Notes: generated by a model from the letters alone, not told the origin. A stretch of 6,565 nucleotides of DNA from Defluviicoccus vanus (GCF_014672695.1 NZ_CP053923.1:841167-847731), one strand, 5' to 3'; counted from the first letter of the stretch, positions 1 to 6,407 are shown. Numbers and translations: made by a program.

Positions 1-1836
1 CACCCCAGCCTGCAGCGGCTGAAACGACTGGGCTTCTCCGATCAGCGGCTGGCCGAACTGAGTGGCAAGCGCGTCGTCGACGTGACGCAGCGGCGCCATC
101 TCCTTGACGTTGCGCCGGTGTTCAAGCGGGTCGACACCTGCGCCGCCGAGTTTCCCACCCAGACCTCCTACATGTACTCCACCTACGAGGACAGCCACCA
201 CATTCCGGGCGGCTGCGAGGCGGAGCCGTCGGACCGCACCAAGGTAGTCATCCTCGGCGGCGGACCGAATAGGATCGGCCAGGGGATCGAGTTCGACTAC
301 TGCTGTGTGCACGCGGTGCTTGCTCTGCGCGACGCCGGGTACGAAGCGATCATGATCAACTGCAATCCGGAGACCGTCTCCACCGATTACGACACCTCGG
401 ACCGCCTCTATTTCGAGCCGCTGACCGACGAGGACGTGATCGAGGTCCTCCACCGCGAGCAGTCGCGCGGCACCCTGAAGGGGGTGATCGTCCAATTGGG
501 CGGCCAGACGCCGCTGAAGCTGGCGCGGGCGCTGAACGATGCCGGCATCCCGATCCTCGGCACCTCTCCCGACGCCATCGATCTCGCCGAGGACCGCCAC
601 CGCTTCCAGACCCTGCTGCAACGCCTCGGATTGCTGCAGCCGGCGAACGGGATCGCCGCCTCTTGGGATGAGGCAAAAGCGGTCGCGCAGCAGATTGGCT
701 TCCCCCTCGTCATTCGTCCATCCTACGTCCTGGGCGGCCGGGCGATGGAGATCATCCACAATGCCGAACAGCTTGACGCGTATTTCGAGCGTTTGATCTA
801 TCAGAAGATGCAAGGTCTCGACAAAGCGATTACCATTTCAGTCAAATATCCGGTGCTCCTCGACAAGTATCTCGCAGATGCCATCGAGGTCGATGTGGAC
901 GCGATCGCCGATGGCGAGAACGAGTATATCGCCGGGGTCATGCAGCACGTGGAAGAGGCCGGCATTCATTCCGGCGACTCGGCCTGTTCACTGCCGCCGC
1001 ACACGCTTTCGCTGGCTATCGTCGACGAATTGGAAAAACAGACCAGAGCACTTGCCCGGGCGCTCGGTGTTGTCGGGCTGATGAATGTGCAGTTCGCCGT
1101 CAAGGACCGCGAGATCTACATCCTCGAAGTCAATCCGCGTGCCAGCCGAACCATCCCCTTCGTCGCCAAGGCAACCGGCGTCCCCGTCGCCAAGGTGGCG
1201 GCGCGGATCATGGCCGGCGAGCGACTCGCCGATTTTGGTCTCGTCAAACGACCACACCCGGGCCACGTGTCGGTGAAAGAGGCGGTGTTTCCCTTCTCGC
1301 GCTTCCCCGGTGTGGACATCATCCTCGGCCCGGAGATGAAATCCACTGGTGAGGTGATGGGAATCGGCGCGACGTTCCCCATCGCCTTCGCCAAATCGCA
1401 ACTCGGCGCCGGCACGGCACTGCCGTCGCAGGGAACGGCGTTTATTTCCGTACGCGAAAAGGACAAAATACCGGCAACGGGTCTGGCGCAGCGTCTGGTT
1501 GCCATGGGCTTCAACCTGATGGCGACCCCCGGCACCGCACGCGACCTGGAAGCGCAGGGACTGCCGGTGCGGCACATCAACAAGGTGCAGCAGGGCCGTC
1601 CGCATTGCGAGGACGCTATCATCAACGGCGAGGTGCAGTTGGTGATCAACACCACCGAAGGCGCGAAGGCGATCAAGGACTCACTGTCGATCCGCCGGTC
1701 GGCGTTGATGAAAAACATCCCTCACTATACGACCATCGCCGGTGCCGCCGCCGCCGTCGCCGCGATCGAGGCGCTCCGGGCCGGCGATTGCCTTGAAGTG
1801 CGGCCAATCCAAAACTATCATCAGGGGTCTTTCTGA
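1..1836 (+). CDS. carB: Carbamoyl-phosphate synthase large subunit, C-terminal part (partial at left edge)
   Basis: Makes carbamoyl phosphate from bicarbonate, glutamine-derived ammonia and two ATP, working with the CarA amidotransferase in the cytoplasm; the product feeds pyrimidine and arginine synthesis. The frame is open from base 1, so the ATG-less beginning lies outside the window; 611 residues remain of a family usually about 1,070-1,110 long. Visible in order: the linker motif KRVDTCAAEF (from about 124), the second pre-ATP-grasp glycine motif GGGPNRIGQG (from 256), CNPETVSTDYDTSDRLYFEP, IVQLGGQTPLKLARAL, RPSYVLGGRAMEI (718 on), HSGDSACSLP, and the metal/ATP site VQFAV...EVNPRASRT with its Gln, Glu and Asn (about 1090-1150). 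The C-terminal MGS-like allosteric domain follows, with TPGTA, INKV and INTT (about 1530-1660). Odd: relative to E. coli CarB there are about 11 extra residues at 787-849, in an AT-rich patch. Identification is very secure. Confidence 0.98.
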   Translation, partial: HPSLQRLKRLGFSDQRLAELSGKRVVDVTQRRHLLDVAPVFKRVDTCAAEFPTQTSYMYSTYEDSHHIPGGCEAEPSDRTKVVILGGGPNRIGQGIEFDYCCVHAVLALRDAGYEAIMINCNPETVSTDYDTSDRLYFEPLTDEDVIEVLHREQSRGTLKGVIVQLGGQTPLKLARALNDAGIPILGTSPDAIDLAEDRHRFQTLLQRLGLLQPANGIAASWDEAKAVAQQIGFPLVIRPSYVLGGRAMEIIHNAEQLDAYFERLIYQKMQGLDKAITISVKYPVLLDKYLADAIEVDVDAIADGENEYIAGVMQHVEEAGIHSGDSACSLPPHTLSLAIVDELEKQTRALARALGVVGLMNVQFAVKDREIYILEVNPRASRTIPFVAKATGVPVAKVAARIMAGERLADFGLVKRPHPGHVSVKEAVFPFSRFPGVDIILGPEMKSTGEVMGIGATFPIAFAKSQLGAGTALPSQGTAFISVREKDKIPATGLAQRLVAMGFNLMATPGTARDLEAQGLPVRHINKVQQGRPHCEDAIINGEVQLVINTTEGAKAIKDSLSIRRSALMKNIPHYTTIAGAAAAVAAIEALRAGDCLEVRPIQNYHQGSF

Positions 1837-1896
1837 GGCCGGGGGTGATCTGCCCTCAATGACGGCGTGCTGTCGGCGTAAGCGGGCGCCCTAGGG

Positions 1897-1937
1897 GGCA
1901 ATCGCCTTTGGGTGCCTTTACGTCTCCAGGCAATCGC
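1897..1937. repeat. Short direct repeat GGCAATCGC in the carB-greA gap
   Basis: GGCAATCGC occurs at 1897-1905 and again at 1929-1937. The 10-base inverted form GGCGATTGCC lies in the end of carB at 1783-1792, so it could pair with 1897-1906. The rest of the 171-base gap (1837-2007) holds an 8-base palindrome GGGCGCCC at 1884-1891 and two GCCTTT words (1904-1909, 1914-1919). No stem followed by a T run is present, so I see no classical terminator after carB, and no convincing promoter. The repeats could be chance, pairing elements in the transcript, or a protein site. Confidence 0.4.
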
Positions 1938-1985
1938 GTCTTAATGCGCTTGTGGTCTTGAGTCTTTCGCGCGACGTATCGCTGT

Positions 1986-2007
1986 CCTCGTGAAGCGAGG
2001 TGAGGAA
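1986..2007 (+). promoter_or_regulatory. greA ribosome binding site inside a small hairpin
   Basis: GAGG at 1997-2000 lies 7 bases before the ATG at 2008, the ideal distance, and a second GAGGA at 2002-2006 abuts that ATG. From the ATG at 2022 the same purine tracts are 21 and 15 bases away, which is too far. The site therefore points to 2008 as the original greA start. CCTCG (1986-1990) can pair with CGAGG (1996-2000) around a five-base loop, which would mask the first GAGG; the stem is only 5 bp, so a regulatory role is speculative. Confidence 0.6.
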
Positions 2008-2025
2008 ATGGAAAAATCCCGATGA
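2008..2025 (+). other. Displaced original greA start: five-codon reading frame, out of frame by one base
   Basis: The ATG at 2008 with its good ribosome binding site reads M-E-K-S-R-stop and ends at a TGA (2023-2025) that overlaps the ATG at 2022 as ATGA. Many GreA proteins begin M-(E/Q)-x-I-P-M-T (E. coli MQAIPMT). One extra A in the A5 run at 2012-2016 would make this stretch read MEKIPMT, joined directly to the greA frame. So the segment looks like the true 5' end of greA carrying a one-base deletion, either a sequencing error or a real mutation. If real, termination and reinitiation at the ATGA overlap could still give a protein lacking five residues. Confidence 0.75.
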
Positions 2026-2480
2026 CCCGGGACGGTTTAACGCGACTTGAAGACGAACATAGGCGGCTGCGTTCGGAGGAACGGCCGGCAGTTATCCGCG
2101 CCATCGCCGAGGCGCGCGAACACGGGGACCTGTCGGAAAACGCCGAATATCACGCTGCTCGTGAGCGTCAGAGCTTTATCGAAGGCCGCATCGTTGAACT
2201 GGACGACATCATCAGCCGGGCGCAGGTGATCGATACCTCGTCACTGTCGGGTGACATCATTCGCTTCGGGGCGACGGTGTTGCTGACCGACGAGGATACG
2301 GAAGAAGAAGCCACCTACCGCATCGTCGGCAGTCACGAGGCAGACGCCGGCGCCGGTCTGCTGTCGGTCACTTCGCCGCTCGGCCGCGCGCTCATCGGCC
2401 GGACGTTGGGCGACATCGTCGAGGTCAGGGCGCCGCGCGGTTCACGGACGTACGAAGTGGTCAAGATCACCTACAGCTAG
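2022..2480 (+). CDS. greA: Transcription elongation factor GreA (5' end probably frameshifted)
   Basis: Binds the RNA polymerase secondary channel and stimulates cleavage of backtracked RNA, restarting stalled complexes. The 152 residues from this ATG show the N-terminal antiparallel coiled coil (about 1-70), whose tip carries EAREHGDLSENAEYHAARER, then the C-terminal FKBP-like domain with FGATV, YRIVG, SPLGRALIG and a final YEVVKITY. The two acidic tip residues are D36 and E39 here; adding the five residues MEKIP encoded just upstream makes them D41 and E44, the E. coli numbers, and gives 157 residues against 158. I use 2022 because it is the first in-frame ATG, but the ribosome binding site belongs to 2008, so the true protein probably starts there. 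greA follows carB by 171 bases, an order seen in other proteobacteria. Family assignment is secure; the start is not. Confidence 0.95.
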   Translation: MTRDGLTRLEDEHRRLRSEERPAVIRAIAEAREHGDLSENAEYHAARERQSFIEGRIVELDDIISRAQVIDTSSLSGDIIRFGATVLLTDEDTEEEATYRIVGSHEADAGAGLLSVTSPLGRALIGRTLGDIVEVRAPRGSRTYEVVKITYS

Positions 2481-2586
2481 CCAGCCGCGACCACCCTCCT
2501 GCTTTTTCCATCCGGCATCGAGACATGTCGTCACGGTTCTCGACGGGCGGTTATCGATCGGTCGGCGAAACCCCAGTCTTAGACGC

Positions 2587-2591
2587 AGGTG
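2587..2591 (+). promoter_or_regulatory. purC ribosome binding site that selects the start at 2597
   Basis: AGGTG lies 5 bases before the ATG at 2597. An in-frame ATG at 2525 would add 24 residues rich in Ser and Gly with no resemblance to the family, and I see no comparable purine tract before it. The rest of the greA-purC gap (2481-2586) shows no terminator stem with a T run and no clear promoter. Confidence 0.55.
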
Positions 2592-2596
2592 CCCCG

Positions 2597-3592
2597 ATGA
2601 GCAGCGATTTTTCCACCACGATTGCCGCGCGCCTCGACGACACGCTGACCGACGCTGCGTTCACTGACATCCCCGGCCACAGCCGCGGCAAGGTGCGCGA
2701 CAACTATGATCTGGCGGATGGCCGGCGGATCCTGATCGCCACCGACCGGCAGAGCGCCTTCGACCAGGTGCTTGCGGCGGTGCCCTTCAAAGGGCAGGTG
2801 CTGACGGCGACGGCGCGGTTCTGGTTCGAGGCGACCGCCGACATCGCCCCCAACCACGTACTCGCCTTTCCCGACCCGAACGTGACCGTGGCGAAGCGGC
2901 TCGCAATGCTGCCGGTGGAAGTGGTGGTGCGCGACTATCTCACCGGCTCCACCGCCACCTCCATCTGGCCGATGTATCGCGCCGGTGGCCGCTCGCTCTA
3001 CGGCTATCAGCTGCCGGACGGGCTGCGGATCAATCAGCAGCTGCCGCAGACCCTGATCACGCCGACGACCAAAGGCGCCGACGGCCGCCATGACGAGCCG
3101 ATCACCGCCGCCGAGATCGTCGAGCGGGGACTGCTGCCGCAGCCGGTGTGGGACGAGGTAGCGGCGCTGGCGCTCAGCCTGTTCGCCCGCGGCCGCGCCA
3201 TCGCCGCCGAGCGGGGACTGATTCTCGTCGATACCAAGTACGAGTTCGGCCTCGATGCCGAGGGCCGGGTGGTGCTGGCCGACGAGGTGCATACGCCGGA
3301 CTCGAGCCGCTACTGGCGGGCGGCCACCTATGTGGACCGCTTCAGCGTCGGCGACGAACCGGAAGCACTCGACAAGGATTTCCTTCGACGCTGGATCATC
3401 GCCCGCTGCGACCCCTACCACCAGCCGATACCGGTCATCCCGGCCGAGACGCTGATCGCCTTCAGCCAGCGCTATATCACCCTCTACGAGATAATCACCG
3501 GCGCCAGCTTCGTCCCGCCGCCGCCGACACCGCCGCTCCGCGCGCGTATCTACGACAATCTCCAGCGGTATCTTGCGGGCAGCGCCGGCTAG
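2597..3592 (+). CDS. purC: Phosphoribosylaminoimidazole-succinocarboxamide synthase (SAICAR synthase), long form
   Basis: Joins aspartate to CAIR using ATP to give SAICAR, a step of purine synthesis in the cytoplasm. The 331 residues contain the N-terminal GKVRDNYDL (an ATP-binding strand region), ATDRQSAFD, FKGQVL, the first family signature VEVVVRDYLTGS (residues 107-118), the second signature LVDTKYEFG (210-218) and the conserved DEVHTPDSSRYW (229-240). The length matches the long class, such as yeast Ade1 (about 306), and not the short bacterial form (E. coli 237). The extra length includes the GADGRHDEPI loop region and a C-terminal stretch with a proline run (VPPPPTPPL). The start at 2597 is chosen by its ribosome binding site and by family length. 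Some alphaproteobacteria carry both a short and a long SAICAR synthase, so a second copy may exist elsewhere in this genome (inference). It ends 70 bases from the end of the convergent Lrp-family gene. Confidence 0.95.
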   Translation: MSSDFSTTIAARLDDTLTDAAFTDIPGHSRGKVRDNYDLADGRRILIATDRQSAFDQVLAAVPFKGQVLTATARFWFEATADIAPNHVLAFPDPNVTVAKRLAMLPVEVVVRDYLTGSTATSIWPMYRAGGRSLYGYQLPDGLRINQQLPQTLITPTTKGADGRHDEPITAAEIVERGLLPQPVWDEVAALALSLFARGRAIAAERGLILVDTKYEFGLDAEGRVVLADEVHTPDSSRYWRAATYVDRFSVGDEPEALDKDFLRRWIIARCDPYHQPIPVIPAETLIAFSQRYITLYEIITGASFVPPPPTPPLRARIYDNLQRYLAGSAG

Positions 3593-3599
3593 TTACCTG

Positions 3600-3619
3600 G
3601 GAGTTATCAAGGAGTTATC
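3600..3619 (+). repeat. Tandem 9-base repeat GGAGTTATC after purC
   Basis: GGAGTTATC at 3600-3608 recurs at 3611-3619, an 11-base period, in the 70-base gap between the convergent purC and Lrp-family genes. The same gap holds ATCAG/CTGAT (3624-3628 and 3631-3635) and the palindrome GCCCGGGC (3637-3644). None forms a classical terminator with a T run on either strand. The role is unknown and may be nil. Confidence 0.4.
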
Positions 3620-3662
3620 GGGGATCAGGGCTGATTGCCCGGGCATCGGCTGGCGCGACGCC

Positions 3663-4169
3663 CTACTCCGCCTCCGCTTCGAATACATCGTCGCTGTCCA
3701 GTTCGATCGGCACCCCCGGCTGGAACTTGGAATTGCGGATCGACAGCGCCGTCTTCACGTTCGTGACGTTGGGTGCAGCGGTCAACGTCGTGGTCAGGAA
3801 TTGCTCGTAAGCCACCCAGTCTTCGGCGACGATTTTCAAGAGAAAGTCGGTTTCGCCGGCGAGCATGTAGCACTCGCGGACCTGCGGCCATTCGTTGACA
3901 CGGGCTTCAAACGCCTGCAGGTCCGCTTCCGCCTGGCTTGCCAATCCCACGTGAGCGAAAACCGTGACGTTGAAGCCGAGCGCCTTCGGGTCCAGGTCGG
4001 CGTAGTAGCCACGGATGTAACCTGCCTCCTCCAGCGCCCGTACCCGGCGCAGGCAGGGCGGGGCGGAAATGCCCGCCCGACGCGCCAGTTCCACGTTGGT
4101 GATGCGCCCGTCGGCCTGCAAATCACGCAGGATCCGCTGATCAATTCTGTCGAGTTTAACCCGCCTCAC
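3663..4169 (-). CDS. Lrp/AsnC-family transcriptional regulator
   Basis: A DNA-binding regulator of the feast/famine type, usually a dimer or octamer that responds to an amino acid or related ligand. The 168 residues from the GTG at 4169 begin VRRVKLDRIDQRILRDLQADGRITNVELARRAG in character: a short lead-in, then the helix-turn-helix (about 20-45, with the conserved ELARRAGIS and RVRALEEAGYIRGY). The ligand-binding RAM domain (about 65-145) shows FAHVGL, VRECYMLAGETDFLLKIV and FLTTTLTAAPNVTNVKTALSIR. An acidic tail (ELDSDDVFEAEAE) ends the protein. The frame stays open upstream to an ATG at 4298, but that extension has no family resemblance. AGGGG (complement of 4180-4184) lies 10 bases before the GTG, which supports 4169. 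It is divergent from trxB, so autoregulation and control of trxB are both possible. The ligand cannot be told from sequence. Confidence 0.93.
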   Translation of the reverse strand: MRRVKLDRIDQRILRDLQADGRITNVELARRAGISAPPCLRRVRALEEAGYIRGYYADLDPKALGFNVTVFAHVGLASQAEADLQAFEARVNEWPQVRECYMLAGETDFLLKIVAEDWVAYEQFLTTTLTAAPNVTNVKTALSIRNSKFQPGVPIELDSDDVFEAEAE

Positions 4170-4235
4170 GGTCCCTGTTCCCCTGGAACTAGTTTGCGAG
4201 ATATGGATACCAGGCGGCACGCCCCACATAGGCAT

Positions 4236-4271
4236 GGTAGCGACGCGGGTCTGGCGGAAGACCCGGCTACC
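4236..4271. repeat. Strong imperfect palindrome between the divergent Lrp-family gene and trxB
   Basis: GGTAGC (4236-4241) pairs with GCTACC (4266-4271), and CGGGTCT (4246-4252) pairs with AGACCCG (4259-4265). That makes 13 perfect base pairs, interrupted by a four-base bulge GACG on one arm (4242-4245), around the six-base loop GGCGGA. Two further weak pairs (4234-4235 with 4272-4273) can extend it. No T run follows on either strand, so it is not an obvious terminator. It lies 67 bases upstream of the Lrp-family start and 102 upstream of the trxB ATG. It could be an operator, a structured 5' leader of the Lrp-family mRNA, or a remnant of a repeat family. Confidence 0.65.
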
Positions 4272-4282
4272 GTTACCCGCTC

Positions 4283-4311
4283 TTGCGCGGTGCAGCAATG
4301 ATTCATATTGT
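4283..4311 (+). promoter_or_regulatory. Candidate sigma-70-type promoter for trxB
   Basis: TTGCGC at 4283-4288 and TATTGT at 4306-4311 match the -35 (3 of 6) and -10 (4 of 6) boxes with a 17-base spacer, in a locally AT-rich patch of an otherwise GC-rich genome. Transcription would start near 4318, giving a leader of about 55 bases. This is a weak match judged by eye; the AT-rich patch is the better part of the evidence. Confidence 0.3.
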
Positions 4312-4373
4312 TATAGCCTTAGAATGCGCTTCCCTGGCACTCTCATTTTCCAGTCTGCAGAACGTTGGACCGC

Positions 4374-5342
4374 ATGGGCGAGTTGTACGAAAGCAAGATT
4401 CTGATCATCGGCTCGGGCCCCGCCGGCTATACGGCAGCGATCTACGCAGCACGCGCCAACCTGCAGCCGCTACTGGTGCGTGGCGTGCAGCCAGGTGGTC
4501 AGCTGACCATCACCACCGAGGTGGAGAACTATCCCGGCTATGCCGAGGCGGTCCAGGGGCCTTGGATGATGGAGCAGATGGAGCAGCAGGCGGCGCGCGT
4601 GGGCACCCGGCTGGTGGATGATACCATCGTCTCCGTCGATTTCAGCCGCCGGCCTTTCGTCGCCATCGGCGATTCCGGTGATAGCTACCGCAGCGACGCG
4701 GTGCTTGTCTGCACCGGAGCTTCGGCGCGGTGGCTCGAACTCCCGAGCGAACAACGGTTTAAGGGCTACGGCGTATCCGCCTGTGCAACCTGCGATGGTT
4801 TCTTCTTCCGAGGCAAGACGGTCGCCGTGATCGGCGGCGGCAATACCGCGGTGGAAGAAGCGCTCTACCTCACCAACTTTGCCAGCAAAGTGGTGCTGAT
4901 TCACCGTCGCAATCAGCTCCGGGCGGAGCAAATCCTGCAGGACCGGCTGGCACACAACAGGCGAATAACAGTTGTCTGGAACCATGTTGTGGAAGATATT
5001 GTTGGTGTCGATGATCCTCCTGGGGTAACGGGCATTCGCCTCCGCAATGTGGAGACCGGTGCAACACAATCCTTGGCCCTCGACGGAGTGTTCGTCGCCA
5101 TTGGGCATACACCCAATACCGAGATTTTTCGTGGCCAACTGACCGTGGATCACGAAGGATATATAATAACAAAACCAGACAGTACGGTCACAAATATTCC
5201 CGGCGTTTTCGCCGCGGGCGATGTCCGGGATAAAATATTTCGACAGGCGGTAACAGCTGCCGGTAACGGATGCATGGCAGCGTTAGAGGCGGAGCGTTTT
5301 CTCGCGGCGGACGAACATCGGACGGCGGTTGCCGCCGAGTAA
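4374..5342 (+). CDS. trxB: Thioredoxin reductase (NADPH)
   Basis: An FAD enzyme that passes electrons from NADPH to thioredoxin in the cytoplasm. The 322 residues from ATG 4374 show the FAD-binding GSGPAGYTAAIYAAR (13-27), GGQLTITTEVENYPG, the redox-active CATC pair (C137 and C140, codons at 4782 and 4791), the NADPH-binding GGGNTAVEEALYL, the HRR that contacts the NADPH phosphate, and the C-terminal FAD motif GVFAAGDVRD followed by RQAVTAAGNGCMAALEAE. The length fits the low-molecular-weight bacterial type. A TTG at 4365 would add three residues; ATG 4374 fits homologues better, though no strong ribosome binding site precedes either. Composition changes within the gene: 4441-4500 is 68% GC by count, 5101-5160 is 50% and 5161-5220 is 48%, with two consecutive ATA codons at 5163-5168. 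The gene is divergent from an Lrp-family regulator and 109 bases ahead of a LysR-type gene. Confidence 0.97.
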   Translation: MGELYESKILIIGSGPAGYTAAIYAARANLQPLLVRGVQPGGQLTITTEVENYPGYAEAVQGPWMMEQMEQQAARVGTRLVDDTIVSVDFSRRPFVAIGDSGDSYRSDAVLVCTGASARWLELPSEQRFKGYGVSACATCDGFFFRGKTVAVIGGGNTAVEEALYLTNFASKVVLIHRRNQLRAEQILQDRLAHNRRITVVWNHVVEDIVGVDDPPGVTGIRLRNVETGATQSLALDGVFVAIGHTPNTEIFRGQLTVDHEGYIITKPDSTVTNIPGVFAAGDVRDKIFRQAVTAAGNGCMAALEAERFLAADEHRTAVAAE

Positions 5343-5396
5343 GGTTTCCAGACGACGTCGATCGCGCAGAAACGAAACGTGGATAGGAGCGAACCT

Positions 5397-5413
5397 CGCC
5401 CCTAGCGGGGGCG
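5397..5413. repeat. GC-rich hairpin between trxB and the LysR-type gene
   Basis: CGCCCC (5397-5402) pairs with GGGGCG (5408-5413) around the five-base loop TAGCG, giving six G-C pairs in the 109-base gap. No T run follows, so it is not a classical terminator. It could slow transcription after trxB or be part of the leader of the next gene. I see no clear promoter in the gap, so trxB and the LysR-type gene may be co-transcribed. Confidence 0.4.
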
Positions 5414-5451
5414 CGTGGGGTTGAGCCGGACACGCGGGGACCGAACTGGCG

Positions 5452-6348
5452 ATGGCGATGGACTGGGACAAGCTGCGGGTTTTTCACGCCGTCGCCGAAG
5501 CAGGCAGTTTCACCCATGCGGGCGAGACACTCAATCTCAGTCAGTCGGCGGTGAGCCGGCAGGTCAGCGCGCTGGAAGAAGCGCTGCAAGTGCCCCTGTT
5601 TCATCGCCATGCCCGCGGCCTGATGCTGACCGAGCAGGGAGAAATCCTGTTCAAAACCGCGCGCGAGGTGCTGGCCAAGCTCAACATGGCGGAAGCACGA
5701 ATCATCGAAAGCCGCGAACGACCCAAAGGGCCGCTGAAGATCACCACGACGATCGCCTTCGGCTCGATTTGGCTGGCACCCCGGCTGAAGGAGTTTCTCG
5801 AAGCGAACCCCGATATCGAAGTCTCGCTGATGCTCACCGACGATGAACTGGATCTGTCGATGCGCGAGGCCGACGTCGCGATCAGGATGACCACCCCCAC
5901 CCAATCCGACCTGATCCAACGGCGGATGATGACGCTGAAGTACCACGTGTTCGCCGCTCCGGCGTACATCGAGCGCTACGGTGCGCCGCTCGGCATGGAG
6001 GATTTGGACAGCCATCGCTTGGTGGTGTTCGGCGAGGATGTGCGCCTGCCGGTACCGACGCTGAACTGGCTGCTCGAAGCCGGTTTGAAAAACGGCAGCA
6101 AGCGGAAGGCCTTTCTCAAGGTAAACAGCACCTACGCTATTTTTCGCGCGGTACAGAGCGGCATTGGCATCGGCGCCCTGCCCCACTACCTCAACCAGGA
6201 AGCCGGCAACCTGGTGGAGATTCTCCCCGACGTGCAGGGACCAGAGCTTGACATGTACTTCGTTTATCCAGAGGAGCTGCGGCACTCCAACCGGATCGGC
6301 CTGTTTCGCGATTTTCTGCTGCGGAAAGTCGAAGATTTGGCCCGCTGA
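5452..6348 (+). CDS. LysR-type transcriptional regulator
   Basis: A DNA-binding regulator with an N-terminal winged helix-turn-helix and a C-terminal effector-binding domain, normally a tetramer. The 298 residues show WDKLRVFHAVAEAGSFTHAG, LNLSQSAVSRQVSALEEAL and LFHRHARGLMLTEQGE (helix-turn-helix and wing, about 5-70). A linker helix follows, then a periplasmic-binding-protein-like domain from about 92 with SLMLTDDELDLSMREADVAIRM and, near the end, AVQSGIGIGALPHYL and YFVYPEELRHSNRIGLFRDFLLRK. GGGGA at 5436-5440 lies 11 bases before the ATG at 5452; a second in-frame ATG at 5458 gives the MDWDKLRVFH start common in related proteins and is equally possible. It follows trxB on the same strand. 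LysR-type proteins often control a neighbour, but most act on a divergent gene and here the upstream gene is co-oriented. The effector is unknown. Confidence 0.95.
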   Translation: MAMDWDKLRVFHAVAEAGSFTHAGETLNLSQSAVSRQVSALEEALQVPLFHRHARGLMLTEQGEILFKTAREVLAKLNMAEARIIESRERPKGPLKITTTIAFGSIWLAPRLKEFLEANPDIEVSLMLTDDELDLSMREADVAIRMTTPTQSDLIQRRMMTLKYHVFAAPAYIERYGAPLGMEDLDSHRLVVFGEDVRLPVPTLNWLLEAGLKNGSKRKAFLKVNSTYAIFRAVQSGIGIGALPHYLNQEAGNLVEILPDVQGPELDMYFVYPEELRHSNRIGLFRDFLLRKVEDLAR

Positions 6349-6407
6349 CCACGCAACCGCTGCATCATCTCATCGTTGAATAGTCTGTCCTGGACGCAAG
6401 AGACCTC

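Noticed and set aside
2008..2025. Programmed -1 ribosomal frameshift at the greA start
   Set aside because: Slipping back one base on GAA AAA would give the right protein, but the P-site codon would re-pair poorly (GAA to GGA), the site is only two codons into the frame, and no stimulatory structure follows. A one-base deletion is simpler.
2579..3421. A 280-residue minus-strand reading frame opposite purC
   Set aside because: Rich in His, Arg and Gly as expected for a shadow of GC-rich coding sequence; purC on the other strand has all its signatures.
4170..4298. Upstream ATG starts for the Lrp-family gene (4298, 4235, 4229)
   Set aside because: The extra residues lack family resemblance and run over the palindrome; GTG 4169 has a ribosome binding site and gives the usual length.
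3573..4301. A 242-residue plus-strand reading frame opposite the Lrp-family gene
   Set aside because: It is the antisense of a clear Lrp/AsnC protein and shows no family features of its own.
5397..5413. Rho-independent terminator after trxB
   Set aside because: A good G-C stem, but the bases after it are GC-rich with no T tract.
5188..6285. A 365-residue minus-strand reading frame opposite trxB's end and most of the LysR-type gene
   Set aside because: Longer than the LysR-type gene, but it spans two well-recognised plus-strand genes and the gap between them and shows no recognisable domain. Long antisense frames are common in GC-rich coding DNA.
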